Source: Paeniglutamicibacter psychrophenolicus (GTDB lineage: Bacteria; Actinomycetota; Actinomycetes; Actinomycetales; Micrococcaceae). Taken from it: a stretch of DNA of 64,000 nucleotides. A program made the position numbers and the translations under genes. The notes below the pieces were generated by a model, which was not told where the DNA came from, did no database searches, and saw nothing but the letters and a program-made list of their open reading frames with translations. This document shows positions 19,298-28,026 of this stretch, in pieces. The stretch lies in the NCBI RefSeq assembly GCF_030812255.1, contig NZ_JAUSSH010000010.1:62001-126000 (forward strand), read 5' to 3'. Numbering within the stretch: position 1 is the stretch's first letter; each line of letters begins with the position of its first letter.

Positions 19298-19665
19298 TGG
19301 CGAAGAGGGACACGGAAGTTCCCCGTCCGTCAAAGACAACGGAATACACGCTGAAGTTTGGCTCCGCTGCGACCGGGAAGGGATGGATGGGCTTCAAAGC
19401 GACCGCAAACAATGCACTGGCCGACGCTTGGGAGCACCTTGTAAAGCACCCCGAGGAGTGTTCGGATCGCTGCTACCCGCTGAAGGGCAAACAATTGGGT
19501 GTCGCGAATTATGGTGGTCATAGTTACACGCAATGGCAGTACAAAATCACTGACGGCGGCCGGATCTGGTACATCGTAGTTCCCGGAAGCAAGAAGGAAA
19601 AAGGTGCCGGAACCGTGATCATCACGAGATGTTCCGCGAGCCATCCAAAGGAAACCGAGTCCTGA
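19294..19665 (+). CDS. Probable toxin partner (RelE-like, small)
   Basis: A 123-residue basic protein translated from an ATG that overlaps the preceding stop (ATGA), so the two are translationally coupled. The C-terminal half, with YTQWQYKITDGGRIWYIVV, then VIITRCSASHPKETES, resembles small RNase toxins: a beta-sheet core with a terminal HPKETE. The assignment as toxin is inferred from size, charge and pairing with a Phd-like gene. A second ATG at 19297 is an alternative start. GC content is lower than in the flanking genes, which fits acquisition. Confidence 0.6.
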   Translation: MMAKRDTEVPRPSKTTEYTLKFGSAATGKGWMGFKATANNALADAWEHLVKHPEECSDRCYPLKGKQLGVANYGGHSYTQWQYKITDGGRIWYIVVPGSKKEKGAGTVIITRCSASHPKETES

Positions 19666-20023
19666 GGCAACTACAGCGCATCAGTGTCCGTGGGCAGGCC
19701 CTCACCTTGAATTACTGCAGCTGAATCTGCGAGCTTCGCCCTGTGAGCAAGATTCCACCCGAAGCCCAGACCGTCGGCAGCCCACCGACGTCCCTGGCAT
19801 CGGGGCATCCGTCCCATGCAAGCTCAATCATCCAGCCAATCTACGACTTTCAGCGTTCGCGATCCGGAGGCATTCCCGGAGGCTGGAAGGCGAGAAACGG
19901 TCGCTAACAGCAGCGGGGTGGGCCCTCGAACTGGCCCCTGTACCGCGGGCCCATCCCTGTGGCCGGCCAGCAAGGCACGGTGCGGGCCTTGCCGATCCCC
20001 CGGTCTGCTGGCACCGTGGTGGG
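19666..20023. other. Intergenic, no gene seen
   Basis: 358 bp after the toxin gene with only short frames lacking family features. No terminator with a U-tract was found. Confidence 0.5.
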
Positions 20024-20596
20024 ATGGTGACCTCGGTGCGTGCCGCAACGGAATTCAACGACGTCAGGACGATGCTGGGCCCTAAGCAGGATCTGGATGC
20101 GAAGGCGTGCTGGTGCCTGGGCCACCGGCTGGGCGGCTCGACGGGCCCGGGGCTCCCGTCCAACGGCGCGGATATCGTGCGCGGGCTGTGCGCGCAGGGC
20201 CCGCCGCCCGGGGTGCTCGCCTACGACGGCACGGACGTGGTGGGTTGGGCGGGTGTGCACCCGCGGGCAGACACGGCGCTGGCACGCAGCCGCACGATCC
20301 CCCACGTCGATGACCTCGTTGTCTGGTCGGTGTGGTGCCTCCGGGTGCGGGCCGGGCACCGCGGCCAGGGCATTTCCCACGCGTTGCTGGCCGGGGCGGT
20401 GGAGTTTGCCCGGGGATACGGCGCCCCGGCAATCGAGGGATATCCGCTGGACAACGGGGGTGCCAGGGCCGACCGCACCGCCGCGTACGTCGGCACCCGG
20501 TCCCTTTTCGAGCGGGCGGGATTCACGAAGGCCGCCGACACCGGCTCGGTGGTGGGCGGGTTTCCGCGCGTGCTGATGCGTCTGGACCTGCGCTGA
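20024..20596 (+). CDS. GNAT family N-acetyltransferase
   Basis: A 190-residue acetyltransferase. The acetyl-CoA motif A is at WCLRVRAGHRGQGISHALLAG (about 108-128), preceded by a beta strand DLVVWSVWCL and followed by AVEFARGYGAPAIEGYPLD and FERAGFTKA. The substrate cannot be predicted. The ATG at 20024 follows GGTGGG. It is flanked downstream by degenerate coding DNA, possibly part of an older acetyltransferase. Confidence 0.85.
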   Translation: MVTSVRAATEFNDVRTMLGPKQDLDAKACWCLGHRLGGSTGPGLPSNGADIVRGLCAQGPPPGVLAYDGTDVVGWAGVHPRADTALARSRTIPHVDDLVVWSVWCLRVRAGHRGQGISHALLAGAVEFARGYGAPAIEGYPLDNGGARADRTAAYVGTRSLFERAGFTKAADTGSVVGGFPRVLMRLDLR

Positions 20597-20944
20597 CGAT
20601 GCGGGGAAACCGCGCCAGAGGCCGATGACCGGGGTCCCCACGTCGAAATACCCTCCGGCCGGGACGAACCCGAGCCGCTCGTAGTGCGGCCGCGCGGGGT
20701 TGCCCTCCCCGATGTTGGGGCCGACGGAGGTCGGGCCACGATGCCGGCGGGCCCGTGCTCGGGGACATTCCGGTGCCGTGATCGGCACGACGACGCCGTC
20801 CACCAGTCACTCTCCCCCGAAAAAACGCGTGACCGGGTTCCCCCTGATGCAACGCTGACGCATGTTGCGACGCAACGCCGGACCTCCGGTCGAGGGCGGT
20901 GATGCGTTTCAAGCGCCAGTGGCCTGCTCGGCCGGGGCGGGCCA
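20597..20944 (-). pseudogene. Degenerate coding remnant
   Basis: On the minus strand, pieces such as GVVVPITAPECP and NIGEGNPARPHYERLGFVPAG followed by YFDVGTPVIGLWRGFP look like the end of a GNAT-like protein (HYERLGF is a typical motif B ending). They lie in different frames and lack a complete domain, so this is probably a gene relic. No intact gene could be supported in these 348 bp. Confidence 0.45.
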
Positions 20945-21460
20945 TCACCCGGGCACCGACGTGGCGCCGCGAACGGTGAGCGGGCTCTGGACCGACAGGG
21001 AAATCCGGCGATCGTCGTCGGCGGCGGGCCGCAGGATCTGCACGATCCACTCGCCGTCTGGATCGGCGAGACGGTAAACCGAGACAAATGGCATCGATCC
21101 ACCCTGGTCGACCGTCGGCTCCGCCGTCCAGCGCTGGTCCATGAGGGAGGCGCCGACCGCGTCGGCCGCCTCGGCCGGCGTCGTCCCGCCGGCTACCTCG
21201 ACGGTCGACCAGGTCGTCCAGAAGGCGCTGTCGCGCTCCGGACGGCGCAGCAATTCGGACTCGCCGAACTGCGGCTGGGAGGTCATGTGGACCTCGAGTG
21301 TGCCGTTCCTGGGCACGTGCGCGAGCATCCCCTCGTGGATCTCCTCGGCGCGGTCCTCGTACTGATCGAGCCGGCTCTCCACGGCCGGTGTCGAACACCC
21401 CGCGAGTGCCGCAGCCACCACGATGATCACGCCTAACCCGGCCCCGCGCCACGTCCGCAT
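20945..21460 (-). CDS. Predicted lipoprotein
   Basis: A 171-residue secreted protein with a lipoprotein signal peptide: basic MRTWR, hydrophobic GVIIVVAAALAG and lipobox LAGC with Cys22. The mature part has no named domain that I recognise (TTWSTVEVAGGTTPAEAADA, FVSVYRLADPDGEWIVQILR). It probably sits on the outer face of the cytoplasmic membrane. It is convergent with the upstream acetyltransferase region. The role is unknown; the lipoprotein call is firm. Confidence 0.82.
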   Translation of the reverse strand: MRTWRGAGLGVIIVVAAALAGCSTPAVESRLDQYEDRAEEIHEGMLAHVPRNGTLEVHMTSQPQFGESELLRRPERDSAFWTTWSTVEVAGGTTPAEAADAVGASLMDQRWTAEPTVDQGGSMPFVSVYRLADPDGEWIVQILRPAADDDRRISLSVQSPLTVRGATSVPG

Positions 21461-21600
21461 GCCACCAAGGTAGCATTCGATGGATCCGCTCCGCCCGACC
21501 TTGGTCGCATGGATCGCACGCTGCGTCGGTCCGGAAACACATTCCCGGCCCTGCTACTGACTTTGGGTGTTTGCGGTGCCATCATGGCCATATGGGCGGC

Positions 21601-22149
21601 ATGGATACGGCAAACGGGCTCGATCCACGGGTGCTGGTTCTCATGGGTGTCTCGGGCTGCGGGAAGACCACGGTTGCCGCATTGCTGGCAGGCCGTTTCG
21701 GCTGGGATTTCGAGGAGGGCGACTCGCTCCACCCGCAGTCGAACGTTGAAAAGATGCATGCCGGGAACCCGCTGACCGACGAGGACCGTTGGCCGTGGCT
21801 GGCCAGGGTCGCCGACTGGATCGAGGCCGAGCTCGATGCGGGCAAGCACGGGGTCATTACCTGCTCGGCGTTGAAGCGTTCCCACCGCGAGGTGCTCAAC
21901 CGGCGGGGCACCGGGATCGTGTTCGTCTACCTCGCCGGGACCCCCGAGCAGATCGGCGCCCGCCTGGCGGCACGGCAGGGCCACTTCATGCCCACCAGCC
22001 TGCTGGCGAGCCAGTTCGCCGCCCTAGAGGAACCGGGCGAGGACGAACCGGCCATCCGAATCGACATCGGTGAAGCACCGCGGCAAATCGTCCAGGCCAT
22101 CGTCGATGACTTGGGCCTTGGATCCCCTGCCTCTTTGGACAAACCATGA
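21601..22149 (+). CDS. gntK: Gluconokinase
   Basis: About 182 residues; phosphorylates gluconate to 6-phosphogluconate for the pentose phosphate pathway. The N-terminal P-loop GVSGCGKTT, the family motif FEEGDSLHPQSNVEKMHAGNP, LTDEDRWPWL, the VITCSALKRSHRE box and the GHFMPTSLLASQFAALEEP C-terminal motif are all present. No gluconate permease or GntR regulator is adjacent. Starts at 21592 and 21601 are both possible; neither has a clear ribosome site. Cys replaces the more common Ser in the P-loop, which is tolerated in P-loop kinases. Confidence 0.93.
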   Translation: MDTANGLDPRVLVLMGVSGCGKTTVAALLAGRFGWDFEEGDSLHPQSNVEKMHAGNPLTDEDRWPWLARVADWIEAELDAGKHGVITCSALKRSHREVLNRRGTGIVFVYLAGTPEQIGARLAARQGHFMPTSLLASQFAALEEPGEDEPAIRIDIGEAPRQIVQAIVDDLGLGSPASLDKP

Positions 22150-22335
22150 ACACCTTCAGCACGGGCGTGGCCATCCTTGCCGACGCCGCCTCCGACTAGC
22201 TGGAGCCACCACCAATCAGACGCAACACAATTGCGATCAGAGACTGCCAATCCGTGCGCGTCTGCGGCACCAGCCAGGCCGGTGTCCGGCTGGTGGCCGC
22301 CATCGGGCAGTTGCCGGGCTCGGCGGCGGCCACCT

Positions 22336-22379
22336 GGGAAGGGGCCTGTGGATCCTTGTTGATCCACCGGCCCCTTCCC
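22336..22379 (-). terminator. Hairpin between convergent gntK and nuclease genes
   Basis: GGGAAGGGGCC-T-GTGGATC pairs with GATCCAC-C-GGCCCCTTCCC, an 18-bp stem with one mismatch and a 6-base loop. It lies just past the nuclease stop codon. There is no U-tract, so it may act as a structured 3' end. Confidence 0.6.
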
Positions 22380-22385
22380 TGGTTC

Positions 22386-24308
22386 CTACTTCTTGTTCAA
22401 CTGCATTCCCACGAGCACCGGATCGTGGTCCGAGGAGCGGAACTGGTCCGGGGAGAACAGCTGGGCCACGTTGTAGTTGTAGCGGCTGTATTCATAGGCC
22501 ACGGACTCGGTGGCGTTGATGTTCCAGATGGTCTGCCCGGTCACGTGCTGCGCCACCTCGCTTGACCCCAGGATGTGGTCCAGGGAGCCGGTGCGGCCGC
22601 CGAAGAGGTAGCTGCGGGTGGGCGCAGCGGCACCCAGGTCCACGTATCCGGCCCGGGCCAGGACCTGGATCGGTTCCTCGGCGGAGTAGGAGTTGAAGTC
22701 ACCGGCCAGCAGCACCTTGTCGGTGTTGCGTTCCTTCTTCAGTCCCTGGGCGAACTTCACCAGCGCCTTGGCCTGCTCGACGCGCGCGGCATTCCAGGCT
22801 CCCGCGCCGTCGCCCTTGTCGGAGTTGGCCGAGCCGTCCTGGGGATCCGAGCCCTTGGACTTGAAGTGGTTCGCCACGACCAGGAAGCGGGTCTTGGAGT
22901 TTCCGCCGACGCGCTGGAAGGCCTGCGCCAGGGGTTCGCGTGCGTTGTCGAAGGCCGCGTCGTCCAGGATGACCGATTCGTCGATGGGCTTCACCGCTGC
23001 GTTCTTGAAGATCATCGCGGTGCGGATGACGTCCTCGTCGGCCGGGACCGCCACGGGGCTTGGCACGTATTTCCACGCCTGTGCACCCGCAGCCCGGTTC
23101 AGCGCATCCACCAGGGTGGCCAGCGCGTCATCGCGGTCCAGCCCGAAGCGGGCGGAGTTCTCGATCTCTTCCAGGACCACGACGTCGGCTTCGAACTTGT
23201 TCAGCGCCGAGACGATCTTGGCCTGCTGCCGTGCGAGGTTTTCCTCGTTGGCGGCGCCGCGTGCATCGCATCCGCCGCGCACGGTGACCGGCGCCCCCGC
23301 GCGGTCGGTGTAGTAGGTGCAGCCGGACAGCTGGTCCCCGGTGGTGGTGAAGTAGTTCAGGACGTTGAAGCTGCCGACGCTCACGTTTCCACCGACATCC
23401 GCCGGCTTCGCTTCGTTGGCCCGGGCAAAGGCCGCCGGGATGTCCGCATCCTCGGCACCGACAACCTGGCCCTGGGGCTGGAACCGCCACAGGTCGTAGC
23501 GGTAGTCCATGATGACCGGCCCGGTGAAGGTTGCCTCGGCGCCGACGCTGACGTGCTGCTCGGCCGAGATGTATGGAAGCGGCACGGACTTGTTGGAGCT
23601 TGCACCGAGGAAGTTCAGGGTGGCGCCGTCATCCAGCAGCAGCGCGCGCTCCTGGTTCTCGGCTTCCAGTGCCAGGGCCTGGGCGCTGCCCGGGGCAAAG
23701 GCATCGGTGGCCTGGCGCAGGGTGCGTTCCCCGGGGAGGATCGAGCTGGTTCCCTGGGCCAGGGTGATTTCGCCGAACTGGTTCAGCGAGTAGTTGTCCG
23801 CCACCGTCCACTGTCCCTGCGGATCGACCAACATCGATTCGAAGCGCTCGCGCTCCGCATCGCCGGAGGGAATGTCGATGGCCAGCGGCTTGATCGCGTC
23901 GGCCGGCTCGGCGAGCACCTCAATGCCGGATGCCGAGGCGCTGATCTGGGTCAGTCCGAAGTATTCGCCGACCGTACCGGTGACCTGCACGTGGTCGCCC
24001 ACGGCGACCTCGGACACGCCGCTTGAGGAGAAGACGAAGATTCCCGAGCTGCCCTCGGGGGAAACCTCTGCGCCGCTGCCGGCGGTCTGGACGTAGAAGC
24101 CGCGGATGCCTCCCTCGGCGTAGGCGCCGGTGACCACGGCGCGAACCGTCACCTGCTGTCCGGCCATTGGACTTGCGGAACCCGTTCCCTGGATTGCCTC
24201 GATGGATGTTGGCTGGTTATCGGCCGCCGTGGCCGGAGCCATGGCCCCCATCGCCATCGAGGCCGCCAAGGTCGCGGTGGCCAACGCAATTGTTGCGCGG
24301 TTCTTCAT
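22386..24308 (-). CDS. Secreted ExeM/NucH-type endonuclease
   Basis: A 640-residue extracellular DNase. A Sec signal peptide (MKNRATIALATATLAASMAMG, with likely cleavage after TAA/ADN) leads to an OB-fold-like region at about 45-130 (VTVRAVVTGAYAEGGIRGFYVQ). The endonuclease/exonuclease/phosphatase domain occupies about 325-640, with SVGSFNVLNYF, VVVLEEIENS, VVANHFKSKGSD, VLLAGDFNSYS and SSDHDPVLVGM, which hold the metal and catalytic residues. The ATG has GGGGAAA upstream. Three PHO-box repeats lie about 75 bp before it, so it probably scavenges phosphate from extracellular DNA. Confidence 0.93.
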   Translation of the reverse strand: MKNRATIALATATLAASMAMGAMAPATAADNQPTSIEAIQGTGSASPMAGQQVTVRAVVTGAYAEGGIRGFYVQTAGSGAEVSPEGSSGIFVFSSSGVSEVAVGDHVQVTGTVGEYFGLTQISASASGIEVLAEPADAIKPLAIDIPSGDAERERFESMLVDPQGQWTVADNYSLNQFGEITLAQGTSSILPGERTLRQATDAFAPGSAQALALEAENQERALLLDDGATLNFLGASSNKSVPLPYISAEQHVSVGAEATFTGPVIMDYRYDLWRFQPQGQVVGAEDADIPAAFARANEAKPADVGGNVSVGSFNVLNYFTTTGDQLSGCTYYTDRAGAPVTVRGGCDARGAANEENLARQQAKIVSALNKFEADVVVLEEIENSARFGLDRDDALATLVDALNRAAGAQAWKYVPSPVAVPADEDVIRTAMIFKNAAVKPIDESVILDDAAFDNAREPLAQAFQRVGGNSKTRFLVVANHFKSKGSDPQDGSANSDKGDGAGAWNAARVEQAKALVKFAQGLKKERNTDKVLLAGDFNSYSAEEPIQVLARAGYVDLGAAAPTRSYLFGGRTGSLDHILGSSEVAQHVTGQTIWNINATESVAYEYSRYNYNVAQLFSPDQFRSSDHDPVLVGMQLNKK

Positions 24309-24382
24309 GGATTTCCCCTAGCTCGTTGTTTTCGCCGTGGCGATGTGGCGCACGGTGTGTAGCCCGAACAGATTTGATCATC

Positions 24383-24415
24383 CGCGCGTGAACCGGGCAT
24401 GAACGGGGCCTGAAC
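24383..24415 (-). promoter_or_regulatory. PHO box: three 11-bp direct repeats
   Basis: Reading the minus strand there are three contiguous units, GTTCAGGCCCC, GTTCATGCCCG and GTTCACGCGCG. They match the 11-bp direct-repeat unit known for PhoP boxes in Streptomyces and relatives (G-G/T-TCA-YYYR-...). The last unit ends 75 bp before the nuclease ATG, so PhoP-dependent activation under phosphate starvation is a strong inference. Confidence 0.75.
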
Positions 24416-24618
24416 CCCGCCGGGCCTTTCGCTGGATGGCCATTGAACCATCAAAGTCCAAGATGTGCTTCACGTCTAGGTGTTTGGTCCCCGGAGTGGG
24501 GGAAACGGAGGCAGGCATCCTCGTGCCCAAGAATTCCATGCCCGAACGACAAGCACCGTGCTTTCCGCCGCTTTCCCTCCGTTGCCGGGCCGGGTGCATG
24601 GCGTGGAGCCCCGGCAAA

Positions 24619-24663
24619 GAAAAAAGTCCCCCCGGGCGGCTCTTGCGAACCGTTCGAGGGGAC
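24619..24663 (-). terminator. Terminator after the dapB-TPR operon
   Basis: On the minus strand GTCCCC and GGGGAC close an outer stem with an inner CGAAC...GTTCG hairpin, followed by a run of T broken by one C. It lies just downstream of the TPR gene stop. Confidence 0.6.
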
Positions 24664-24682
24664 ATCATTCAGGCCTTGGCTG

Positions 24683-25132
24683 CTATTGCTTGCCGGCGGC
24701 CAGGTACAACCCGATGGCCTTGCGCATGGATTCGCGGGCCCGGCGGCGGTCCCCGGCCGCGTCGTAGGCCAGTGCCAGGCGGTGCCAGGACTTCCACGAC
24801 TCGGGGTTTGCCTCGACCTCTTCCTTGTACTGCACGAAGTCTTCGTCGGCCGCGGCCTTGACGATGCGACCCGAGGGCGTGCGGGGCAGGTTGTCCTCGG
24901 GCAGCAGGCCCTCGGAGGCCAGGATCGAGGCCATCTTTTGGGTGCGTGAACCGAAGAGCACCTCGCGGATCAGGATCCACACCCCGACCAGCGGGATGAC
25001 CAGGGCGGCAACGCCGATGACCTTGGCGATCGGCTCCTCGGCGGTGATGAAGCGGACCGCCGAGCCGAAGGCGGCGACCAGGTAGAACACGAAGAGCAGC
25101 AGGATGGCGCCGACCCAGAACTTGGTTTTCAT
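24683..25132 (-). CDS. Membrane-anchored TPR-like protein
   Basis: A 149-residue protein with two N-terminal membrane helices (VGAILLLFVFYLVAAFG and VIGVAALVIPLVGVWIL) and a cytoplasmic TPR-like helical repeat near the end (WKSWHRLALAYDAAGDRRRARESM). It starts 6 bp after dapB and is certainly cotranscribed. TPR units mediate protein contacts; the partner is unknown. A small membrane protein of this kind near dapB appears in Arthrobacter relatives, to my recollection. Confidence 0.78.
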   Translation of the reverse strand: MKTKFWVGAILLLFVFYLVAAFGSAVRFITAEEPIAKVIGVAALVIPLVGVWILIREVLFGSRTQKMASILASEGLLPEDNLPRTPSGRIVKAAADEDFVQYKEEVEANPESWKSWHRLALAYDAAGDRRRARESMRKAIGLYLAAGKQ

Positions 25133-25138
25133 GTGCGT

Positions 25139-25897
25139 CTAGCGACCCAACTCGAGGTAGCCGTCAAGGCCGTAGGTGAGCCCCGGACGCGAGGCCACGG
25201 TGCGCAGGCCCAGCAAAACCCCTGGCATGAAGGAGGCTCGGTCGTAGGAGTCGTGGCGCAGCGTGAGCTGCTCGCCTTCCCCTCCGAGCAGGACCTCCTG
25301 GTGGGCGACCAGGCCGCGCAGGCGCACCGAGTGCACATGGATCCCGTCAACCACCGCGCCGCGGGCGCCGTCCAGCTGGGTCTCGGTGGCATCCGGGCTC
25401 ACCGGCACGCCGGCTGCTGCGCGCTCTGCGGCAATCAGCTCGGCGGTGCGCACCGCGGTGCCCGAGGGGGCGTCGACCTTGTTGGGGTGGTGCAGTTCGA
25501 TGATTTCCACCGATTCGAAGTAGCGTGCCGCGGTGGCGGCGAAGGCCGAAGCCAGCACCGAGCCCAGGGCGAAGTTCGGGGCGATGAGCACACCGGTTTC
25601 GGGGTATTCGGCCAGCAGCGAGGTGAGGGACTCGCGCTTGTCGTCGTCCCATCCGGTGGTTCCGACCACCGCGTGGATGCCGTGCTCGACGGCGAAGCGC
25701 ACATTGGCCTCGGTGCTTGCCGGGACGGACAGGTCCACCACGTGGGTGGCCCCGGTCTTCAACAGGATTTCCAGGGAATCACCGCGGCCCAGCGCGGCCA
25801 CCAGTTCCATGTCCGTGGCCGCATTGACGGCCTTGACGGCCTCGGCTCCCATTCGTCCCGCTGCGCCAATTACGGCGACTTTGTATGGTGCACTCAT
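25139..25897 (-). CDS. dapB: 4-hydroxy-tetrahydrodipicolinate reductase
   Basis: A 252-residue NAD(P)H-dependent reductase, the second step of the diaminopimelate/lysine branch after DapA. The nucleotide loop GAAGRMG is at 11-17, VVGTTGW at 78-83, and the catalytic segment ELHHPNKVDAPSGTA holds His136, His137 and Lys140. The C-terminal FMPGVLLGLR is typical. The ATG at 25897 places the Rossmann loop at the usual distance from the N-terminus; upstream in-frame codons to 26005 are unlikely to be translated. Followed closely by the TPR gene. Confidence 0.96.
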   Translation of the reverse strand: MSAPYKVAVIGAAGRMGAEAVKAVNAATDMELVAALGRGDSLEILLKTGATHVVDLSVPASTEANVRFAVEHGIHAVVGTTGWDDDKRESLTSLLAEYPETGVLIAPNFALGSVLASAFAATAARYFESVEIIELHHPNKVDAPSGTAVRTAELIAAERAAAGVPVSPDATETQLDGARGAVVDGIHVHSVRLRGLVAHQEVLLGGEGEQLTLRHDSYDRASFMPGVLLGLRTVASRPGLTYGLDGYLELGR

Positions 25898-26067
25898 GGG
25901 TTCAAGCCTATCGGGAATTTTCGATGGCTCCGCGTCGGTGACAGGTGGCCCACATCCTGTTCCGTTGGGGGTCCGGCTGCTGCCCGGACTCGTCGAAATA
26001 TCCACTGGCCTTCGGCTGCGTTGCCGCAGGCCAGCATCGGGGGCGTCCGGGGAACAAAAGGGGCAGC

Positions 26068-26100
26068 AAAAAGCCGCCGGAATACAGTGCTTCCGGCGGC
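26068..26100 (-). terminator. Rho-independent terminator
   Basis: On the minus strand GCCGCCGGAA pairs perfectly with TTCCGGCGGC around an 8-base loop and is followed by TTTTT. It ends the DUF6953 transcript. Confidence 0.88.
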
Positions 26101-26112
26101 CCCTCGGTGGTT

Positions 26113-26355
26113 CTAGCTGGCGTCGATGACGTACCAGCAGCGATCCTCGCGATTCCAGCCCACCGAGGCATCACGCAATTTGCGCAAGGACTTCAGGACG
26201 TCGCGGTTGATGGCCGGGTGCCCGTTTTCGTGGGTGTAGACCCACTCCTCGCCGAAGGCCTCCGCAATGCGTGGCACGAGGGCTTCCTGGTGGACGGTCT
26301 TTTCTTTGTGGATCGCATCAAGGATCCACTGGGCAATTTCTGGTGCATTGGTCAT
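26113..26355 (-). CDS. Small conserved protein, DUF6953-like
   Basis: An 80-residue soluble protein (APEIAQWILDAIHKEKTVHQ, then AFGEEWVYTHENGHPAINRD and GWNREDRCWYVIDAS). The fold looks like a small winged helix, but no function is known. It stands alone, with its own terminator, between dapB and the molybdopterin operon. The DUF assignment is from memory of the sequence pattern. Confidence 0.7.
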   Translation of the reverse strand: MTNAPEIAQWILDAIHKEKTVHQEALVPRIAEAFGEEWVYTHENGHPAINRDVLKSLRKLRDASVGWNREDRCWYVIDAS

Positions 26356-26541
26356 CTACTCAGGGTACTGGTGCACTGGACGCACCACACAACGCGCCCT
26401 TCCCGGGAATCGTCTTCACCACCCGCGCATTCCAGGAACGCTCCGGGTGCGTCAAGGGGCAGGCGGCAGGCGGGTACCGATGCCGGGCGATATGTTGGAT
26501 CGCTTTTGCCGGTGGCCAAGCTGCTTGCCGGCCCGCAAGGC

Positions 26542-26991
26542 TTAGGCGCTGCCCACCCATTCGACCTCGCCGTCGGCGAAGAACTGTTCCTTCCACACCG
26601 GCACGTGGGCCTTGACGGTCTCCACCAGGTCCCGGCAGGCCTCGAATGCTTCGCCGCGGTGGGCCGAGGCCGCCGCGGCCACCAGTGCCGAGTCGCCGAT
26701 GTGCAGCTCGCCGACCCGGTGTGCGGCCCAGAGCCGGGTGCCGGGGTGCCGGGCTGCGACCTCGGCCACCAGTTCGGCCATGCGCGCCGGGGCGCTGGGG
26801 TGCGCGCTGTAGGTCAGCCGCAGCACCTCGCGCCCGGAGTCGTGGTTGCGCACGATCCCGCCGAAGCTCACCACCGCGCCGGTGTGCGCGGATTCCACCG
26901 CGTCCCAGGCGGTGGCCGAATCGATCGGGGTGTCGCTGATCCCGGCGAAGACGACCTCGCCGGGAACCGGGGTGCTGCTAGTGGTGGGCAT
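26542..26991 (-). CDS. moaE: Molybdopterin synthase catalytic subunit
   Basis: A 149-residue large subunit of molybdopterin synthase, which with MoaD thiocarboxylate converts cyclic pyranopterin to molybdopterin. Family motifs include GAVVSFGGIVRNHDSGREV near the N-terminus, AAHRVGELHIGDSALVAA in the middle and VPVWKEQFFADG with the active Lys. It overlaps the end of mogA by 14 bp. The small subunit MoaD is encoded 16 kb away at 42809. Confidence 0.95.
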   Translation of the reverse strand: MPTTSSTPVPGEVVFAGISDTPIDSATAWDAVESAHTGAVVSFGGIVRNHDSGREVLRLTYSAHPSAPARMAELVAEVAARHPGTRLWAAHRVGELHIGDSALVAAAASAHRGEAFEACRDLVETVKAHVPVWKEQFFADGEVEWVGSA

Positions 26992-27481
26992 GGCTTCCCT
27001 CGAGCTGGTCGCAGATGTGTGTCAGGACCGGGGCGAGCACGGAGAGCCCGTCCATGACCCCGGACGGGGATCCGGGCAGGTTCACGATGAAGGTCTCCCC
27101 CGCGATGCCCGCATGCCCGCGGCTGAGCGAAGCCATCGGGGTCTTCTGCAGCCCGGCGGCGCGCAGCGCCTCCATGATCCCGGGCACTGTGCGGTCCAGC
27201 AGCGGCTCGGTCTGTTCCGGGGTCACGTCGTCTGCGCTCAGCCCGGTGCCGCCGGAGGTGATGATGACGCTGGGCTTGGCCAGCAGCATGCCCTGCAGCG
27301 CCGCACCCACGGCCGGGCCGTCGGGCACGATGACCGCGGGGATGACGTCGAAGTTCTGTTCCTGCAGCCAGTCGGCGATGATCGGGGCGCTGGCATCCTC
27401 GTAGATGCCCAGCGCGGCACGGGTGGACGAGATCAAGATGGCAGCCTTGCGGGGGGCTCCCAGTGGTTCACAGGCGCTCAT
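26978..27481 (-). CDS. mogA: Molybdopterin adenylyltransferase (MogA/MoaB family)
   Basis: A 167-residue MoCF-domain protein that adenylates molybdopterin before metal insertion. The loop [21 protein letters not shown] and the C-terminal [16 protein letters not shown] carry the substrate-binding residues. Its ATG overlaps the moaC stop (ATGA), and its 3' end overlaps moaE, so the cluster is tightly coupled. MogA and MoaB cannot be told apart by sequence alone here. Confidence 0.92.
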   Translation of the reverse strand: MSACEPLGAPRKAAILISSTRAALGIYEDASAPIIADWLQEQNFDVIPAVIVPDGPAVGAALQGMLLAKPSVIITSGGTGLSADDVTPEQTEPLLDRTVPGIMEALRAAGLQKTPMASLSRGHAGIAGETFIVNLPGSPSGVMDGLSVLAPVLTHICDQLEGSHAHH

Positions 27482-28026
27482 GCGCGTATTTCTCCTTCGG
27501 GGTTCGGGTGTTGTTGCGGGGCAATGTCCCAGGAACCGGACTTGCCGCCGGACTTGGACAGCACCCGCATGTCGGTGATGCTTGCGTGCTTGTCGACGGC
27601 CTTGATCATGTCATACAAGGCCAGGGCGGCGGTGGACACGGCGGTCAGCGCCTCCATTTCCACCCCGGTGACCCCGCGGGTCTTCACGGTGGCCAGGATG
27701 CGCACGCGGTCCACGGCGTCCAGCTCGAAGTCGACTGTGACCTTGGAGATCGGCAGCGGGTGGCACAGCGGGATCAGCTCGGAGGTTTTCTTGGCCCCCA
27801 TGATCCCGGCGATCCGTGCCACGGCCAGCGCGTCGCCCTTGGGCATCCCGGAGGAGGCGACCAGCGCCATGACCTCCTCTGTGGTGTGCACCCAGGCCTC
27901 GGCGGTGGCCTCGCGGCTGGTTTCGGCCTTCTCGCTGACATCGACCATGTGGGCGCTGCCGTCTGCGCGCACGTGCGAGAGCTTGGCCGGTTCGGACCCG
28001 GGTGCCGGTGTGGTGTCGGGGTTCAT
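27478..28026 (-). CDS. moaC: Cyclic pyranopterin monophosphate synthase
   Basis: A 182-residue protein that converts 3',8-cyclo-GTP to cyclic pyranopterin monophosphate, the second half of step one. Its core reads [50 protein letters not shown] and [22 protein letters not shown], all diagnostic. About 20 extra N-terminal residues ([19 protein letters not shown]) precede the domain. ATGA overlaps join it to moeA upstream and mogA downstream. MoaA, its partner, is encoded elsewhere in the window. Confidence 0.96.
   Translation of the reverse strand: MNPDTTPAPGSEPAKLSHVRADGSAHMVDVSEKAETSREATAEAWVHTTEEVMALVASSGMPKGDALAVARIAGIMGAKKTSELIPLCHPLPISKVTVDFELDAVDRVRILATVKTRGVTGVEMEALTAVSTAALALYDMIKAVDKHASITDMRVLSKSGGKSGSWDIAPQQHPNPEGEIRA

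Larger units (their letters stand above)
24309..24682. other. Regulatory gap between nuclease and TPR genes
   Basis: 374 bp without a gene. It holds the nuclease promoter and PHO box at 24383-24415 and a terminator at 24619-24663. The rest (24421-24600) shows no feature I can name. Confidence 0.6.
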
